NCBI GenBank assembly: GCA_027485855.1
Contig: JAIXQD010000021.1
Location: forward strand, 1 to 64,000
Reading direction: 5' to 3'
DNA from: Rickettsiales bacterium
GTDB lineage: Bacteria; Pseudomonadota; Alphaproteobacteria; G027485855
DNA length: 64,000 nt
Numbering within the stretch: the first letter of the stretch is position 1; every line of letters begins with the position of its first letter. The notes under the pieces were generated by a model. The model searched no databases. It saw only the letters and a list, made by a program, of their open reading frames with translations, and had not been told where the DNA came from. Of the stretch, positions 16,033 through 23,642 are shown piece by piece. The translations under genes and the position numbers were made by a program.

Positions 16033-16761
16033 CTAGAAGGGCAAAATAATATCCATCAGCTGGTTGCCAATGCGCGGCTGTTGCACATCGCTGACCATGC
16101 CTTCGCCACCATATGAAATGCGCGCTTCGGCAATTTGCTCATAGCTAATGGCGTTGGCACTGCTGATATCTTCAGGACGAATAACGCCCGAAATATTCAG
16201 ATTGCGCTTTTCAAAATTAACCGCAATTTCCTGCCGCCCCTGAATAACCAAATTGCCATTAGGCAAAACCTGTGTCACCACAGCCGCCACGCGCAGATTG
16301 ATTTTTTCGCTGCGGTCGATAGCGCCTGTGCCCCGATTGCTGAGCTCGGTGTTGGTATTCAGCAAACTGGCCGGGTTCACCGCATTGGGCAAAACTTTAT
16401 TGAGCTTGGTTTCAAAGCCCAAAACATTGGTAACACCTGAATCGTTAGTGTCGGTGCGACCCCGTGTTGTGGTGTTTTCTAACTCGGCTTTATCATCTAC
16501 CCGGATGAGCACCGTTAAAATATCGCCCACCCTGCCCGCCCGCTGATCTTTAAAAAAGGCGCGCGCGCCGGCCTGCCACAAGCTGGCTGGTTGGCGCACA
16601 CTGCTGGCTTGCACCGGCATGGGCATTTTGACCATTTCAACCTGTTGTGGCGTGACGGGCGTCATCTGTGGCTCGCTGCCAACGCGCGCAATGCGGTCGG
16701 CGGTGCTGCAAGCACCTAGTGCCAAAGCACAAAAGAGTAAGGTTATAGTTTTTTTCATCAT
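16033..16761 (-). CDS. flgH: Flagellar L-ring protein FlgH
   Basis: Outer-membrane lipoprotein forming the flagellar L ring around the distal rod, 242 residues from the chosen ATG. The signal peptide is MMKKTITLLFCALALGAC with lipobox LGAC, so Cys18 is the lipidation site. The mature part has the FlgH core: SLWQAGARAFFKDQRAGRVGD, then DILTVLI, NLVIQGRQEIAVNFE, and ISGVIRPEDI with the C-terminal GNQLMDIILPF. The start was chosen for GAGGGGG just upstream and because the 11 extra codons before it would spoil the signal peptide. Last gene of the flgF-flgG-flgA-flgH operon. Confidence 0.95.
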   Translation of the reverse strand: MMKKTITLLFCALALGACSTADRIARVGSEPQMTPVTPQQVEMVKMPMPVQASSVRQPASLWQAGARAFFKDQRAGRVGDILTVLIRVDDKAELENTTTRGRTDTNDSGVTNVLGFETKLNKVLPNAVNPASLLNTNTELSNRGTGAIDRSEKINLRVAAVVTQVLPNGNLVIQGRQEIAVNFEKRNLNISGVIRPEDISSANAISYEQIAEARISYGGEGMVSDVQQPRIGNQLMDIILPF

Positions 16762-16829
16762 GTCCCCCTCAGAACCATTTATAATCAGAACCATTGATTG
16801 TTATAAGCTTTGCAAATTACGCGCCAAAT

Positions 16830-17510
16830 TTATGGAACAACCGCGACAAGCCCTGGCCCCTGTACCATGCCCTCAATGGTGCGCTCTGTTTGGCTATTGG
16901 CCAGACGAATGGTTTGCCCCTTCGCACCATCTTCAAGCGCTTTGCCTCGCGCCGTAATACGCAGCGCGCCTTGTGCTAACTCTAAGGTGACAATATCGCC
17001 GCGCTTAATCACCGCCGGCATGCTGATATCGCGCATTTGCACCGGTTGACCCACGGCCAAACCACGGCGGGCTTGTTGTCCTACCAATTCATCGCCGTTG
17101 CGGATTATTCCTGTGGTGATGCGATTGAGCGGTAGTTTCTGCTCGGTTAAATCTTCGGCGCTGATAATCTTGCCTGCTGCAACCGGCCGCACCAAAACTG
17201 GCACTGTCGCCGCTGGCACAGCCCTGCCAGACACGGTCAGCAGATTTGCATCTTGTTGCAGCTTGCCGGTAAAGCGGCCACTGCTTTCGTTAAAAACAAA
17301 GTCGCTCATGCTGGCAGGAGCGCTGCTTTGACCGCTTAAGGTAAGCTGCTTTTGATCAAGACTCACCAGCCAATTTTGCTCGGGATAGTGCTCGGATAAT
17401 TGCTGCTGCACGATGTCAGCAACCTCATCACGGCCAAAGGCAAAAGCAGGCGATGTGCTTAGCAGCAAGGCCAGCAAACCGCACTTAATGTATTTTCTAA
17501 AAGCGCTCAT
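16830..17510 (-). CDS. flgA: Flagellar basal body P-ring formation protein FlgA
   Basis: Periplasmic chaperone for assembly of the FlgI P ring, 226 residues. Signal peptide about residues 1-24 (KYIKCGLLALLLSTSPAFA). The C-terminal half is the SAF-type domain: VPVLVRPVAAGKIISAEDL, LVGQQARRGLAVGQPV, and the end GQTIRLANSQTERTIEGMVQ. It follows flgG by 20 bases and precedes flgH by 68 bases. Its Shine-Dalgarno region UGAGGGGA is the exact complement of the terminator loop downstream of flgH. Confidence 0.93.
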   Translation of the reverse strand: MSAFRKYIKCGLLALLLSTSPAFAFGRDEVADIVQQQLSEHYPEQNWLVSLDQKQLTLSGQSSAPASMSDFVFNESSGRFTGKLQQDANLLTVSGRAVPAATVPVLVRPVAAGKIISAEDLTEQKLPLNRITTGIIRNGDELVGQQARRGLAVGQPVQMRDISMPAVIKRGDIVTLELAQGALRITARGKALEDGAKGQTIRLANSQTERTIEGMVQGPGLVAVVP

Positions 17511-17530
17511 TTTCCCCTCATTTCAATCTA

Positions 17531-18316
17531 TTAGCGCAGCTGGTTCAGAGACTGCATCATGTCATCGCCGGCTTTTACAATGCGGCTATTCATCTCATAG
17601 GCGCGCTGGGCGGTGATTAAATTTGATATTTCGCTCACCATATTAAGGTTGGAAGTTTCCAAAGCACCTTGCGTGATGGTGCCAAAGCCCGCCGTTTGCG
17701 GATTACCCGTTGTAGGCGCGCCAGAGGCGGGCGTTTCGGCCAACAAATTATCACCCTTTGCTGCTAAGCCCGCCGGATTGGCAAAAGTGGCTAACTGCAA
17801 AGTGCCGACATTGGTGGGCGCGGTCTGACCATCTTGTGTGACCAGCACCTGCCCGCCCGCGTTAATGCTGATATTCACGGCATCGTTCGGAATGGTAATG
17901 TTTGGCGTAATGGGAAAACCATCGGCCGTTACCACCAAGCCATCGGCATTCATTTGTAACGAACCCGCTCTAGTATAGGCCGTGGTGCCATCTGGCAGAG
18001 ACACTTGCAAAAAGCCGCGACCCGTTATGGCCACATCAAGCGGGTTCTCGGTGATATTGACCGAGCCCTGCTCATTGATACGATAGACCGCCGCGGTTTT
18101 AACACCCAAACCCACTTGAATACCCGTTGGCACAACCGTGCCCGTATCGGATGAGGTTGAGCCAACGCGGCGCAAATCTTGATAAAGTAAATCTTGAAAT
18201 TCGGCGCGCATCCGCTTGAAACCCGTGGTACTTATGTTGGCCACGTTGTTTGAAATCACTTCGACATTCAGCTGCTGAGCTAACATGCCAGTGGCTCCGA
18301 TATTCATAACGCGCAT
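17531..18316 (-). CDS. flgG: Flagellar distal rod protein FlgG
   Basis: Distal rod subunit of the flagellar basal body, 261 residues, the usual size. The N-terminal rod signature reads ISNNVANISTTGFKRMRAEF and the C-terminal helix is AQRAYEMNSRIVKAGDDMMQ. These two ends pair as a coiled coil in the assembled rod. The central domain includes YTRAGSLQMNADGLVVTADG. The protein has no signal peptide because it is exported by the flagellar type III apparatus. Second gene of the flgFGAH operon, 39 bases after flgF. Confidence 0.97.
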   Translation of the reverse strand: MRVMNIGATGMLAQQLNVEVISNNVANISTTGFKRMRAEFQDLLYQDLRRVGSTSSDTGTVVPTGIQVGLGVKTAAVYRINEQGSVNITENPLDVAITGRGFLQVSLPDGTTAYTRAGSLQMNADGLVVTADGFPITPNITIPNDAVNISINAGGQVLVTQDGQTAPTNVGTLQLATFANPAGLAAKGDNLLAETPASGAPTTGNPQTAGFGTITQGALETSNLNMVSEISNLITAQRAYEMNSRIVKAGDDMMQSLNQLR

Positions 18317-18355
18317 GGTACTTCTCCCTTATGGTAAAACTAAGCTCGATTAAAC

Positions 18356-19078
18356 TTAAGCAACGCGGCCCAAAGTGCGGATCGCATTGCGTAAACGTTC
18401 GTTTTCTGAATCAATCATTCTTTGTGCCGACTGAAACGACCGGCTCACTTCCAGCATCTGGCTCATTTCAATCACCGGCTGCACATTCGATTGCTCAAGC
18501 ATGCCTTGCTGGACGCGGGTATTTTGCGCCGCCACCGCCTCTTGCCCGTTGGGGTTATAAAAACCCGAACCTTCTTCCAGCATGGCCTGTTCGCTGGCAA
18601 ATTCAAAAACACCCAAATTGCCGACCACGCCTTGCGCTGTCTCAATGGTGCCATCGCCTTTTATTTTGATGTCGGTGGCATCGGCCGGAATGACAATCGG
18701 CTCATTGCCCGCAGCCAATATGCGCTGGCCGCTGGCGGTTATCAGCTCGCCTAATTCGTTTTGGGTAAGATTACCGGCGCGGGTGTAACGCGTGCCTTGT
18801 GGTGTTTCAACCGCCAAAAAGCCCGGGCCGCTGAGCGCCACATCTAAAGCATTGCCTGTTTGCACAAAGCTGCCCTGCCTTGCGTCGCGCACTGTGGCGC
18901 TATCGATGACGAAATCAATCGACTCACCCGCCTTGGGCTGCACCACAAAGGTATTGAATAAGTTGCTTTGGCGCTTAAAGCCGGTGGTATTGACGTTGGC
19001 GATATTATTGGCCAGCACTTCGGCTTGGCGCATCAGCACTTCGGCTCTGGATATGGCTAACAGTAATGGCGATTCCAT
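18356..19078 (-). CDS. flgF: Flagellar proximal rod protein FlgF
   Basis: Rod protein of the basal body, 240 residues. The N-terminal rod motif is LANNIANVNTTGFKRQSNLF, the central domain has TRYTRAGNLTQNELGELITA, and the C-terminal helix is MSQMLEVSRSFQSAQRMIDS. First gene of the minus-strand operon flgF-flgG-flgA-flgH. A strong sigma-54-type -24/-12 element lies just upstream, and AGGAGG is placed 6 bases before the ATG. Assignment as FlgF rather than a second FlgG rests on length and on the flgF-flgG gene order. Confidence 0.94.
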   Translation of the reverse strand: MESPLLLAISRAEVLMRQAEVLANNIANVNTTGFKRQSNLFNTFVVQPKAGESIDFVIDSATVRDARQGSFVQTGNALDVALSGPGFLAVETPQGTRYTRAGNLTQNELGELITASGQRILAAGNEPIVIPADATDIKIKGDGTIETAQGVVGNLGVFEFASEQAMLEEGSGFYNPNGQEAVAAQNTRVQQGMLEQSNVQPVIEMSQMLEVSRSFQSAQRMIDSENERLRNAIRTLGRVA

Positions 19079-19105
19079 GACACCCTCCTTTGACGAGGAT
19101 GTCTA

Positions 19106-19122
19106 TGCAGTAATCGTGCCAA
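19106..19122 (-). promoter_or_regulatory. Sigma-54 promoter of the flgF operon
   Basis: On the minus strand TTGGCACGATTACTGCA matches the sigma-54 pattern, with GG and GC separated by exactly ten bases. The element ends 28 bases before the flgF ATG. The same TTGGCACGATT core occurs before flgB, which supports both as flagellar class promoters. Confidence 0.75.
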
Positions 19123-19281
19123 ATTCTATTTTCGCTACATTTCTGTGCGGCGCGCAGCAATGCTGGCAGTTGCCAAAGAATCGCTATAATGTTGCTAACT
19201 TGTTAAAGTTTAATGTTTCTTAACCAGATTGACGATAATTTTAGATAAATCCCATTTATCCATTTTCACAGGAAATCGCCT

Positions 19282-19797
19282 ATGGTCGATGATGATGATT
19301 TAACCGCCGAAAAAGCCGAAAATGCGGCGCCCGCCCAACCGGCGAAAAAAATTGCCGGCAAAAGCACCATGCTCTACGCCATTCTGGGCGTTTTGTTTTT
19401 AATCGGCTGCGGCGCTGGGCTTTATTTTTCGGGCGTGCTGGGCGAAAAAGATGTCAAAAAAGGTGAAGCCACTGCGGCCATCGATAATAGCGATTTAATT
19501 TTTTACGAAGTGCCAGAAATTTTAGTGAACTTGCAAAACGACTCACGCCGGCCAAACTTTCTTAAAATCAATCTCAAGCTTGAACTTTACGAAGAGGGCG
19601 ACAAAGCCCGCCTTGATACAGTGATGCCGCGGGTGATTGATAGTTTTCAAATGTATCTGCGCGAATTACGCATGGATGATTTACGCGGTTCATCGGGCAT
19701 GTATCGCCTGCGCGAAGAGCTGCTGATGCGTCTTAATCAAGCAGCGCATCCGGTCAAAATTAAAGATGTGCTCTTCCAGGATATGCTGGTGCAGTAA
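19282..19797 (+). CDS. fliL: Flagellar basal body protein FliL
   Basis: Single-span membrane protein of the basal body that surrounds or stabilises the stator, 171 residues. Acidic cytoplasmic N-terminus of about 30 residues, one membrane helix at about 31-53 (TMLYAILGVLFLIGCGAGLYF), then the periplasmic stomatin-like FliL domain containing DLIFYEVPEILVNL and RPNFLKINLKLELYEE. The stop overlaps the fliM start (TAATG). First gene of the plus-strand switch operon, divergent from flgF with about 200 bases between. Confidence 0.94.
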   Translation: MVDDDDLTAEKAENAAPAQPAKKIAGKSTMLYAILGVLFLIGCGAGLYFSGVLGEKDVKKGEATAAIDNSDLIFYEVPEILVNLQNDSRRPNFLKINLKLELYEEGDKARLDTVMPRVIDSFQMYLRELRMDDLRGSSGMYRLREELLMRLNQAAHPVKIKDVLFQDMLVQ

Positions 19798-20909
19798 TGG
19801 CCGATGACAAACCCATGAGCGACGAAGAGAAAATGGCCGCTGAATGGGAAGCGGCCGCCGGTAACGCTGATGGCACCAACAGCGGCGGCGATGATGAAAT
19901 GGCTGCGGCCATGGGCATGGGCGGCGAAGGCGGGCAATCACGCGTACTCAACCAAGATGAAATTGATAGCCTGCTGGGTTTCGATAGTGGTGCTGGCGGT
20001 GAAACGCAAAATGGCATTATGGCACTGGTCAATAGTGCGCTGGTTAATTATGAGCGCCTGCCGATGCTGGAAGTGGTGTTTGACCGCTTGGTGCGGGTGA
20101 TGTCCACCAGCTTGCGTAATTTTACCTCAGATAATGTTGAGGTCAGCCTCGATCAAATGACCTCGGTGCGTTTTGGCGATTATCTAAACTCTATCCCGCT
20201 GCCCGCTATGATTGCGGTTTTTAAAGCCGAAGAGTGGGATAATTTTGGCCTGATTGTCATTGATAGCGCGATGATTTATTCAATAGTGGATGTGCTGTTA
20301 GGTGGCAGGCGTGGCACGGCGGCTATGCGTATTGAAGGCCGCCCCTATACCACCATTGAGCGCACCTTGGTTGAGCGTTTAGTGCATGTGGTGCTGGCCG
20401 ATTTGAATGCAGCCTGGGACCCGCTGACCAACGTGACTTTCCGTTTTGACCGGCTGGAGACTAACCCGCGCTTTGCCACAATTGCACGGCAAAACAACGC
20501 GGCCGTGTTGACGAAACTCCGTGTCGATATGGAAGATCGCGGCGGCCGTATCGAAATTTTGGTGCCCTATGGCACATTAGAGCCCGTGCGCGAATTGCTG
20601 CTGCAAATGTTTATGGGCGAAAAATTTGGCCGCGATTCAATTTGGGAAAGCCACTTGGCACAAGAGCTGCTGATTACCGATATGGATGTCAATGCCGTGC
20701 TGGATGAAGTGACCGTGCCTTTGCAAGAGGTGCTGGCCTGGCAACCTGGTAGCCAAATTATGCTGAATGTGAAGCCCGAAGATCTCGTTGATATTCGCAG
20801 CGGCGAGGCCACTTTGTTTCGTGGCAAAATGGGGCGGCGCAATGGTCATGTGTCGGTGATGATTGATGAAGTCACGCTGCATTTGCCCAGACAAAATTTA
20901 AGCTCGTAA
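19797..20909 (+). CDS. fliM: Flagellar motor switch protein FliM
   Basis: Switch-complex protein of the C ring that binds phospho-CheY, 370 residues. The CheY-binding motif LNQDEIDSLLGF is not at the extreme N-terminus but at residues 51-62, after an acidic Gly/Ala-rich extension of about 50 residues, as is common in alphaproteobacteria. The middle CheC-like domain includes LIVIDSAMIYSIVDVLLGGR and the C-terminal SpoA domain spans about 290-365. The extension may shift how CheY-P reaches the site. Starts within the stop codon of fliL. Confidence 0.96.
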   Translation: MADDKPMSDEEKMAAEWEAAAGNADGTNSGGDDEMAAAMGMGGEGGQSRVLNQDEIDSLLGFDSGAGGETQNGIMALVNSALVNYERLPMLEVVFDRLVRVMSTSLRNFTSDNVEVSLDQMTSVRFGDYLNSIPLPAMIAVFKAEEWDNFGLIVIDSAMIYSIVDVLLGGRRGTAAMRIEGRPYTTIERTLVERLVHVVLADLNAAWDPLTNVTFRFDRLETNPRFATIARQNNAAVLTKLRVDMEDRGGRIEILVPYGTLEPVRELLLQMFMGEKFGRDSIWESHLAQELLITDMDVNAVLDEVTVPLQEVLAWQPGSQIMLNVKPEDLVDIRSGEATLFRGKMGRRNGHVSVMIDEVTLHLPRQNLSS

Positions 20910-20925
20910 CCAGAGGAGGCACATA

Positions 20926-21615
20926 ATGATGGCGATTGCAGCTCTCGTGCTTGATATTGTGCTTATCGGCCTTTTGGCAGTGGCGCTGTTGTTTGGCTGG
21001 CGCCTTAATCAGCAATTGGTAAAACTGCGTCATCAAAAAACCGAGCTTGAAGGCTTGTTGCTGAGTTTTGGCGAAACAACCTTGCGCTGCGAGCAAGGCG
21101 TGCGCTCGCTTAAAGTATCGGCCAATGAAGTGAGCGATACGATGCAGCAGCAAATTAATCGCGCTGTGCAATTGCGCGATGAGCTGCAATTTATGAGCGA
21201 TGCCGCCGACCAAATTGCCAACCGTATTATTCAAGCGGCCGCAATGCGCAACCAAGAGCCAAAATCAGAATCTCGGCCAGACCCGAAAAGCGAAAATCGC
21301 AGCAAGGCTGAAACAAAAATTGAGCTGCGCGCCGACCCCGCCCTTGATGGCAAAAGCAGCAACAAAGACAGCTACAAGGATAATTATAAAGACAGCAAAA
21401 TTGCGCCCTTACGTGCGGCCGAGCTTAAAACCCCCGTTGAAACGGGCAAAGAAAAAATCCGCCCTTTTGCTAATTTTGCCAAAAACCTTGCCCCTGAAGA
21501 TATCAGCACAGCTGAAGGCAGCAAAAATTCTGACGCGCGCCAAACAGCAACACAATTAGCACCGCGCTCGAAAGCTGAAAAAGAGCTGGCCCGCGTGTTG
21601 GAGAAGCTTAAATGA
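20926..21615 (+). CDS. DUF6468-type flagellar-cluster membrane protein
   Basis: 229-residue protein with one N-terminal membrane helix (about 3-24), then a coiled coil (about 25-105), then a Lys/Ser/Asp-rich disordered tail with repeated KDSYKDNYKDS. The N-terminal part (RLNQQLVKLRHQKTELEGLL) corresponds to the DUF6468 family, found in alphaproteobacteria next to fliM. Good AGGAGG 7 bases before the start, with the stop overlapping the next gene by four bases. Its position between fliM and the MotE-like gene suggests a role in motor assembly or stability, not established here. Confidence 0.75.
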   Translation: MMAIAALVLDIVLIGLLAVALLFGWRLNQQLVKLRHQKTELEGLLLSFGETTLRCEQGVRSLKVSANEVSDTMQQQINRAVQLRDELQFMSDAADQIANRIIQAAAMRNQEPKSESRPDPKSENRSKAETKIELRADPALDGKSSNKDSYKDNYKDSKIAPLRAAELKTPVETGKEKIRPFANFAKNLAPEDISTAEGSKNSDARQTATQLAPRSKAEKELARVLEKLK

Positions 21616-22355
21616 AATTGCTTGCAACGCCGCGTCTGCGCCTCTTACCAATTTTGCTGCTCACGGTCACCGTGGCTTTGCTGCTGCGCGTGGGAACAGT
21701 GGGGCAAAGCTTGCAAAATGGGCCCTTAGTGAGCATTGCCACCGCACAAGCGCAAAATGCTGAGGCTATGGCAAAATCTGCCGCTAACACAGAAGCTGCT
21801 CCTGCCCAACAAGCAACAGCGCCAGCAATACCGGCAGCAACACCGCCTGAAGCAACCCCAGAATCCGCGCCGGCAATACCCGCGGCAGAAACGGCCAGTA
21901 TCAGCAGTCAGCCGCGTACCATCGAGCAAATGACTGAAAGCGAAATCAAAATCTTGCAGCAATTATCAAGCCGCCGAACAGAGCTCGACACCCGTGCGCA
22001 AGAGCTTGATCAGCGCGATGCACTGCTGAACGCTACCGAGCGCCGCGTCGAGCAAAAAATCTCCGAGCTGCAAAAGCTACGCCAAGATGTTGAAGCGCTC
22101 TTAGGCAGAGCCAATCAACAGCAGGATGCGCAATTAGCCAGCATGGTCAAAATCTATGAAAATATGAAGCCCACGGAAGCCGCACGTATTTTTGAAGCTC
22201 TCGACATGCCGGTATTAATTGGCGTGGTGCAAAAAATGAAGGAAGCCAAAGCCGCGCCCATTTTGGCCGCCATGACCGCAGATAAAGCCAAGCTGATTAC
22301 TGAAGAATTGCTAAAACGAAAAGAAGTGCCCAACATGGCGGCGCCAAGCCCCTAA
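21612..22355 (+). CDS. MotE-like flagellar protein (MgtE N-terminal domain)
   Basis: 247 residues. One N-terminal membrane or signal segment (about 9-27), an Ala/Pro/Thr-rich linker, then a coiled coil (TELDTRAQELDQRDALL), then the MgtE-N/FliG-like helical domain at 165-240 (MVKIYENMKPTEAARIFEAL, MTADKAKLITEEL). This architecture matches MotE, a periplasmic chaperone of MotC in rhizobia, and equivalent genes in alphaproteobacterial switch operons. Overlaps the previous gene by four bases. A C-rich stretch with two copies of CCCAGCATACC follows the stop. Confidence 0.75.
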   Translation: MKLLATPRLRLLPILLLTVTVALLLRVGTVGQSLQNGPLVSIATAQAQNAEAMAKSAANTEAAPAQQATAPAIPAATPPEATPESAPAIPAAETASISSQPRTIEQMTESEIKILQQLSSRRTELDTRAQELDQRDALLNATERRVEQKISELQKLRQDVEALLGRANQQQDAQLASMVKIYENMKPTEAARIFEALDMPVLIGVVQKMKEAKAAPILAAMTADKAKLITEELLKRKEVPNMAAPSP

Positions 22356-22361
22356 CACAAG

Positions 22362-22396
22362 CCCAGCATACCCCCCAATAGGCCCCCCAGCATACC
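22362..22396 (+). repeat. C-rich direct repeat after the switch operon
   Basis: CCCAGCATACC occurs twice, 24 bases apart, with two C6 runs between. No hairpin with a T tract is seen, so this is not a typical terminator. A transcript would carry unpaired C-rich sequence, comparable to the loops of the flgH 3' RNA. Confidence 0.4.
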
Positions 22397-22520
22397 AAAG
22401 CAAAAACCATCCCAGCGATTTAACTTTTTGTGTATCTTCATGGCGTTAGAATGACGGGCATGCATCTCTTGGGGCGAATCAGTTTAATCTGACACTTGTA
22501 TAAAAAATAAGGAGAGTAGA

Positions 22521-22913
22521 ATGCCGGTTGATATGAATATGAATGTGCTGATTGTGGATGACTATAAAACAATGCTGCGCATTATCGGCAATTTATTAAA
22601 ACAGCTTGGCTTTAAAAACATCGATGAAGCCACCGATGGCAGCATGGCGCTAAAGCTGCTGCGCGAAAGCGGCAAAAATTATGGCATGATTATTTCAGAC
22701 TGGAATATGGAGCCCATGACCGGCCTGCAGCTGCTGCAAGAAGTACGCCGCGATGAAAAGCTCAAAGCCACGCCCTTCATCATGATTACCGCCGAAAGCA
22801 AAACCGAAAATGTGGTGGCGGCAAAACAGGCCGGCGTGAATAACTATATCGTCAAGCCCTTTAATGCCGAAACACTTAAACAAAAACTGGTGAGTGTTGT
22901 TGGCCCCTTCTAA
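22521..22913 (+). CDS. cheY: Single-domain response regulator CheY
   Basis: 130-residue stand-alone receiver domain. Acidic pocket Asp13-Asp14 (VLIVDDYKTM), phosphoacceptor Asp60 (MIISDWNMEPMTG), Thr/Ser position MITAES, and Lys112 in IVKPF are all present. The sequence NMEPMTGLQLLQEVR is characteristic of chemotaxis CheY. Together with cheZ immediately downstream and fliM upstream it predicts a flagellar-switch-binding regulator. AGGAGAG precedes the ATG. It has its own 165-base leader after the MotE-like gene, so it may have a separate promoter. Confidence 0.92.
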   Translation: MPVDMNMNVLIVDDYKTMLRIIGNLLKQLGFKNIDEATDGSMALKLLRESGKNYGMIISDWNMEPMTGLQLLQEVRRDEKLKATPFIMITAESKTENVVAAKQAGVNNYIVKPFNAETLKQKLVSVVGPF

Positions 22914-22950
22914 TTCATAGGAATATGGTCTTTTTTATAAAGGATAAATC

Positions 22951-23640
22951 ATGGTTGATGCCAAGCATAACAAAGACCAATTTGCGCAAGAACTAAAACA
23001 GCAACTCGCTTCGGCCGCCAGCGCCGCCAAAGCGCCGCTATCCCGCGATGAAGTAAGCGCCATTATTGCTGAAGTTTTGCAAAGCCTGTCGGGCGATTTA
23101 TCTATTGCCGACCTCAAGCTTTACAGCGAGCTTGAGCAACTGGCGCAGTATATCCGCAAGGCCCGCAACGAAATTGCCGCCCTCAAGCCCGATGCCATCA
23201 GCCAAGATCTGGTGCCATCCGCCACCGACGAGCTTGATGCCGTGGTGGGCGCCACCGAGGACGCCACGAATCGCATTATGGATAATTGCGATCGTATCAG
23301 CGCTTTGGCCGAGCGCATCAATGATGAGGGCCTCAAAAACGAGATTTTGGCCATCAATACCAGCATCTTTGAAGCCTGCAGCTTTCAAGATATTACCGGC
23401 CAGCGCATCACCAAAGTGGTGCGCACGCTTAAACATATTGATGCACAAATTGAAAGCCTCTTGCGCGCCTTTGGCGGCGAAAGCTTAGGCACACAAGTAG
23501 TTGGCGAGGACAAAAATTTTGGCGCCCCCGAAAGCGCTCGTGCCGAGGAAGTCGATTTGCTCAACGGCCCGCAGCTTCCCGGAAATGCTATTGATCAAAG
23601 CGAGATTGACCGGTTGCTCGCGGAGATGGACGGCAAATAA
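22951..23640 (+). CDS. cheZ: CheY-P phosphatase CheZ
   Basis: 229 residues, a CheZ-family phosphatase that dephosphorylates CheY. The long helical hairpin carries the catalytic motif FEACSFQDITGQRI, with Asp147 and Gln151 corresponding to the catalytic pair of E. coli CheZ (Asp143/Gln147). The extreme C-terminus QSEIDRLLAEM is the CheY-binding helix and resembles the FliM motif EIDSLL. Thirty-seven bases after cheY and 2 bases before the TPR gene, so the three are probably co-transcribed. Confidence 0.9.
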   Translation: MVDAKHNKDQFAQELKQQLASAASAAKAPLSRDEVSAIIAEVLQSLSGDLSIADLKLYSELEQLAQYIRKARNEIAALKPDAISQDLVPSATDELDAVVGATEDATNRIMDNCDRISALAERINDEGLKNEILAINTSIFEACSFQDITGQRITKVVRTLKHIDAQIESLLRAFGGESLGTQVVGEDKNFGAPESARAEEVDLLNGPQLPGNAIDQSEIDRLLAEMDGK

Positions 23641-23642
23641 AT

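Noticed and set aside
19157..19175. Second sigma-54 element (TTTGGCAACTGCCAGC) on the minus strand before flgF
   Set aside because: GG and GC are nine bases apart rather than ten, and the site is part of an accidental palindrome; the nearer element is much better.
19205..19225. CtrA-like site (TTAA-N6-TTAACC) upstream of fliL
   Set aside because: Spacing is six rather than the seven bases of the CtrA consensus, and TTAA is frequent in AT-rich leaders.
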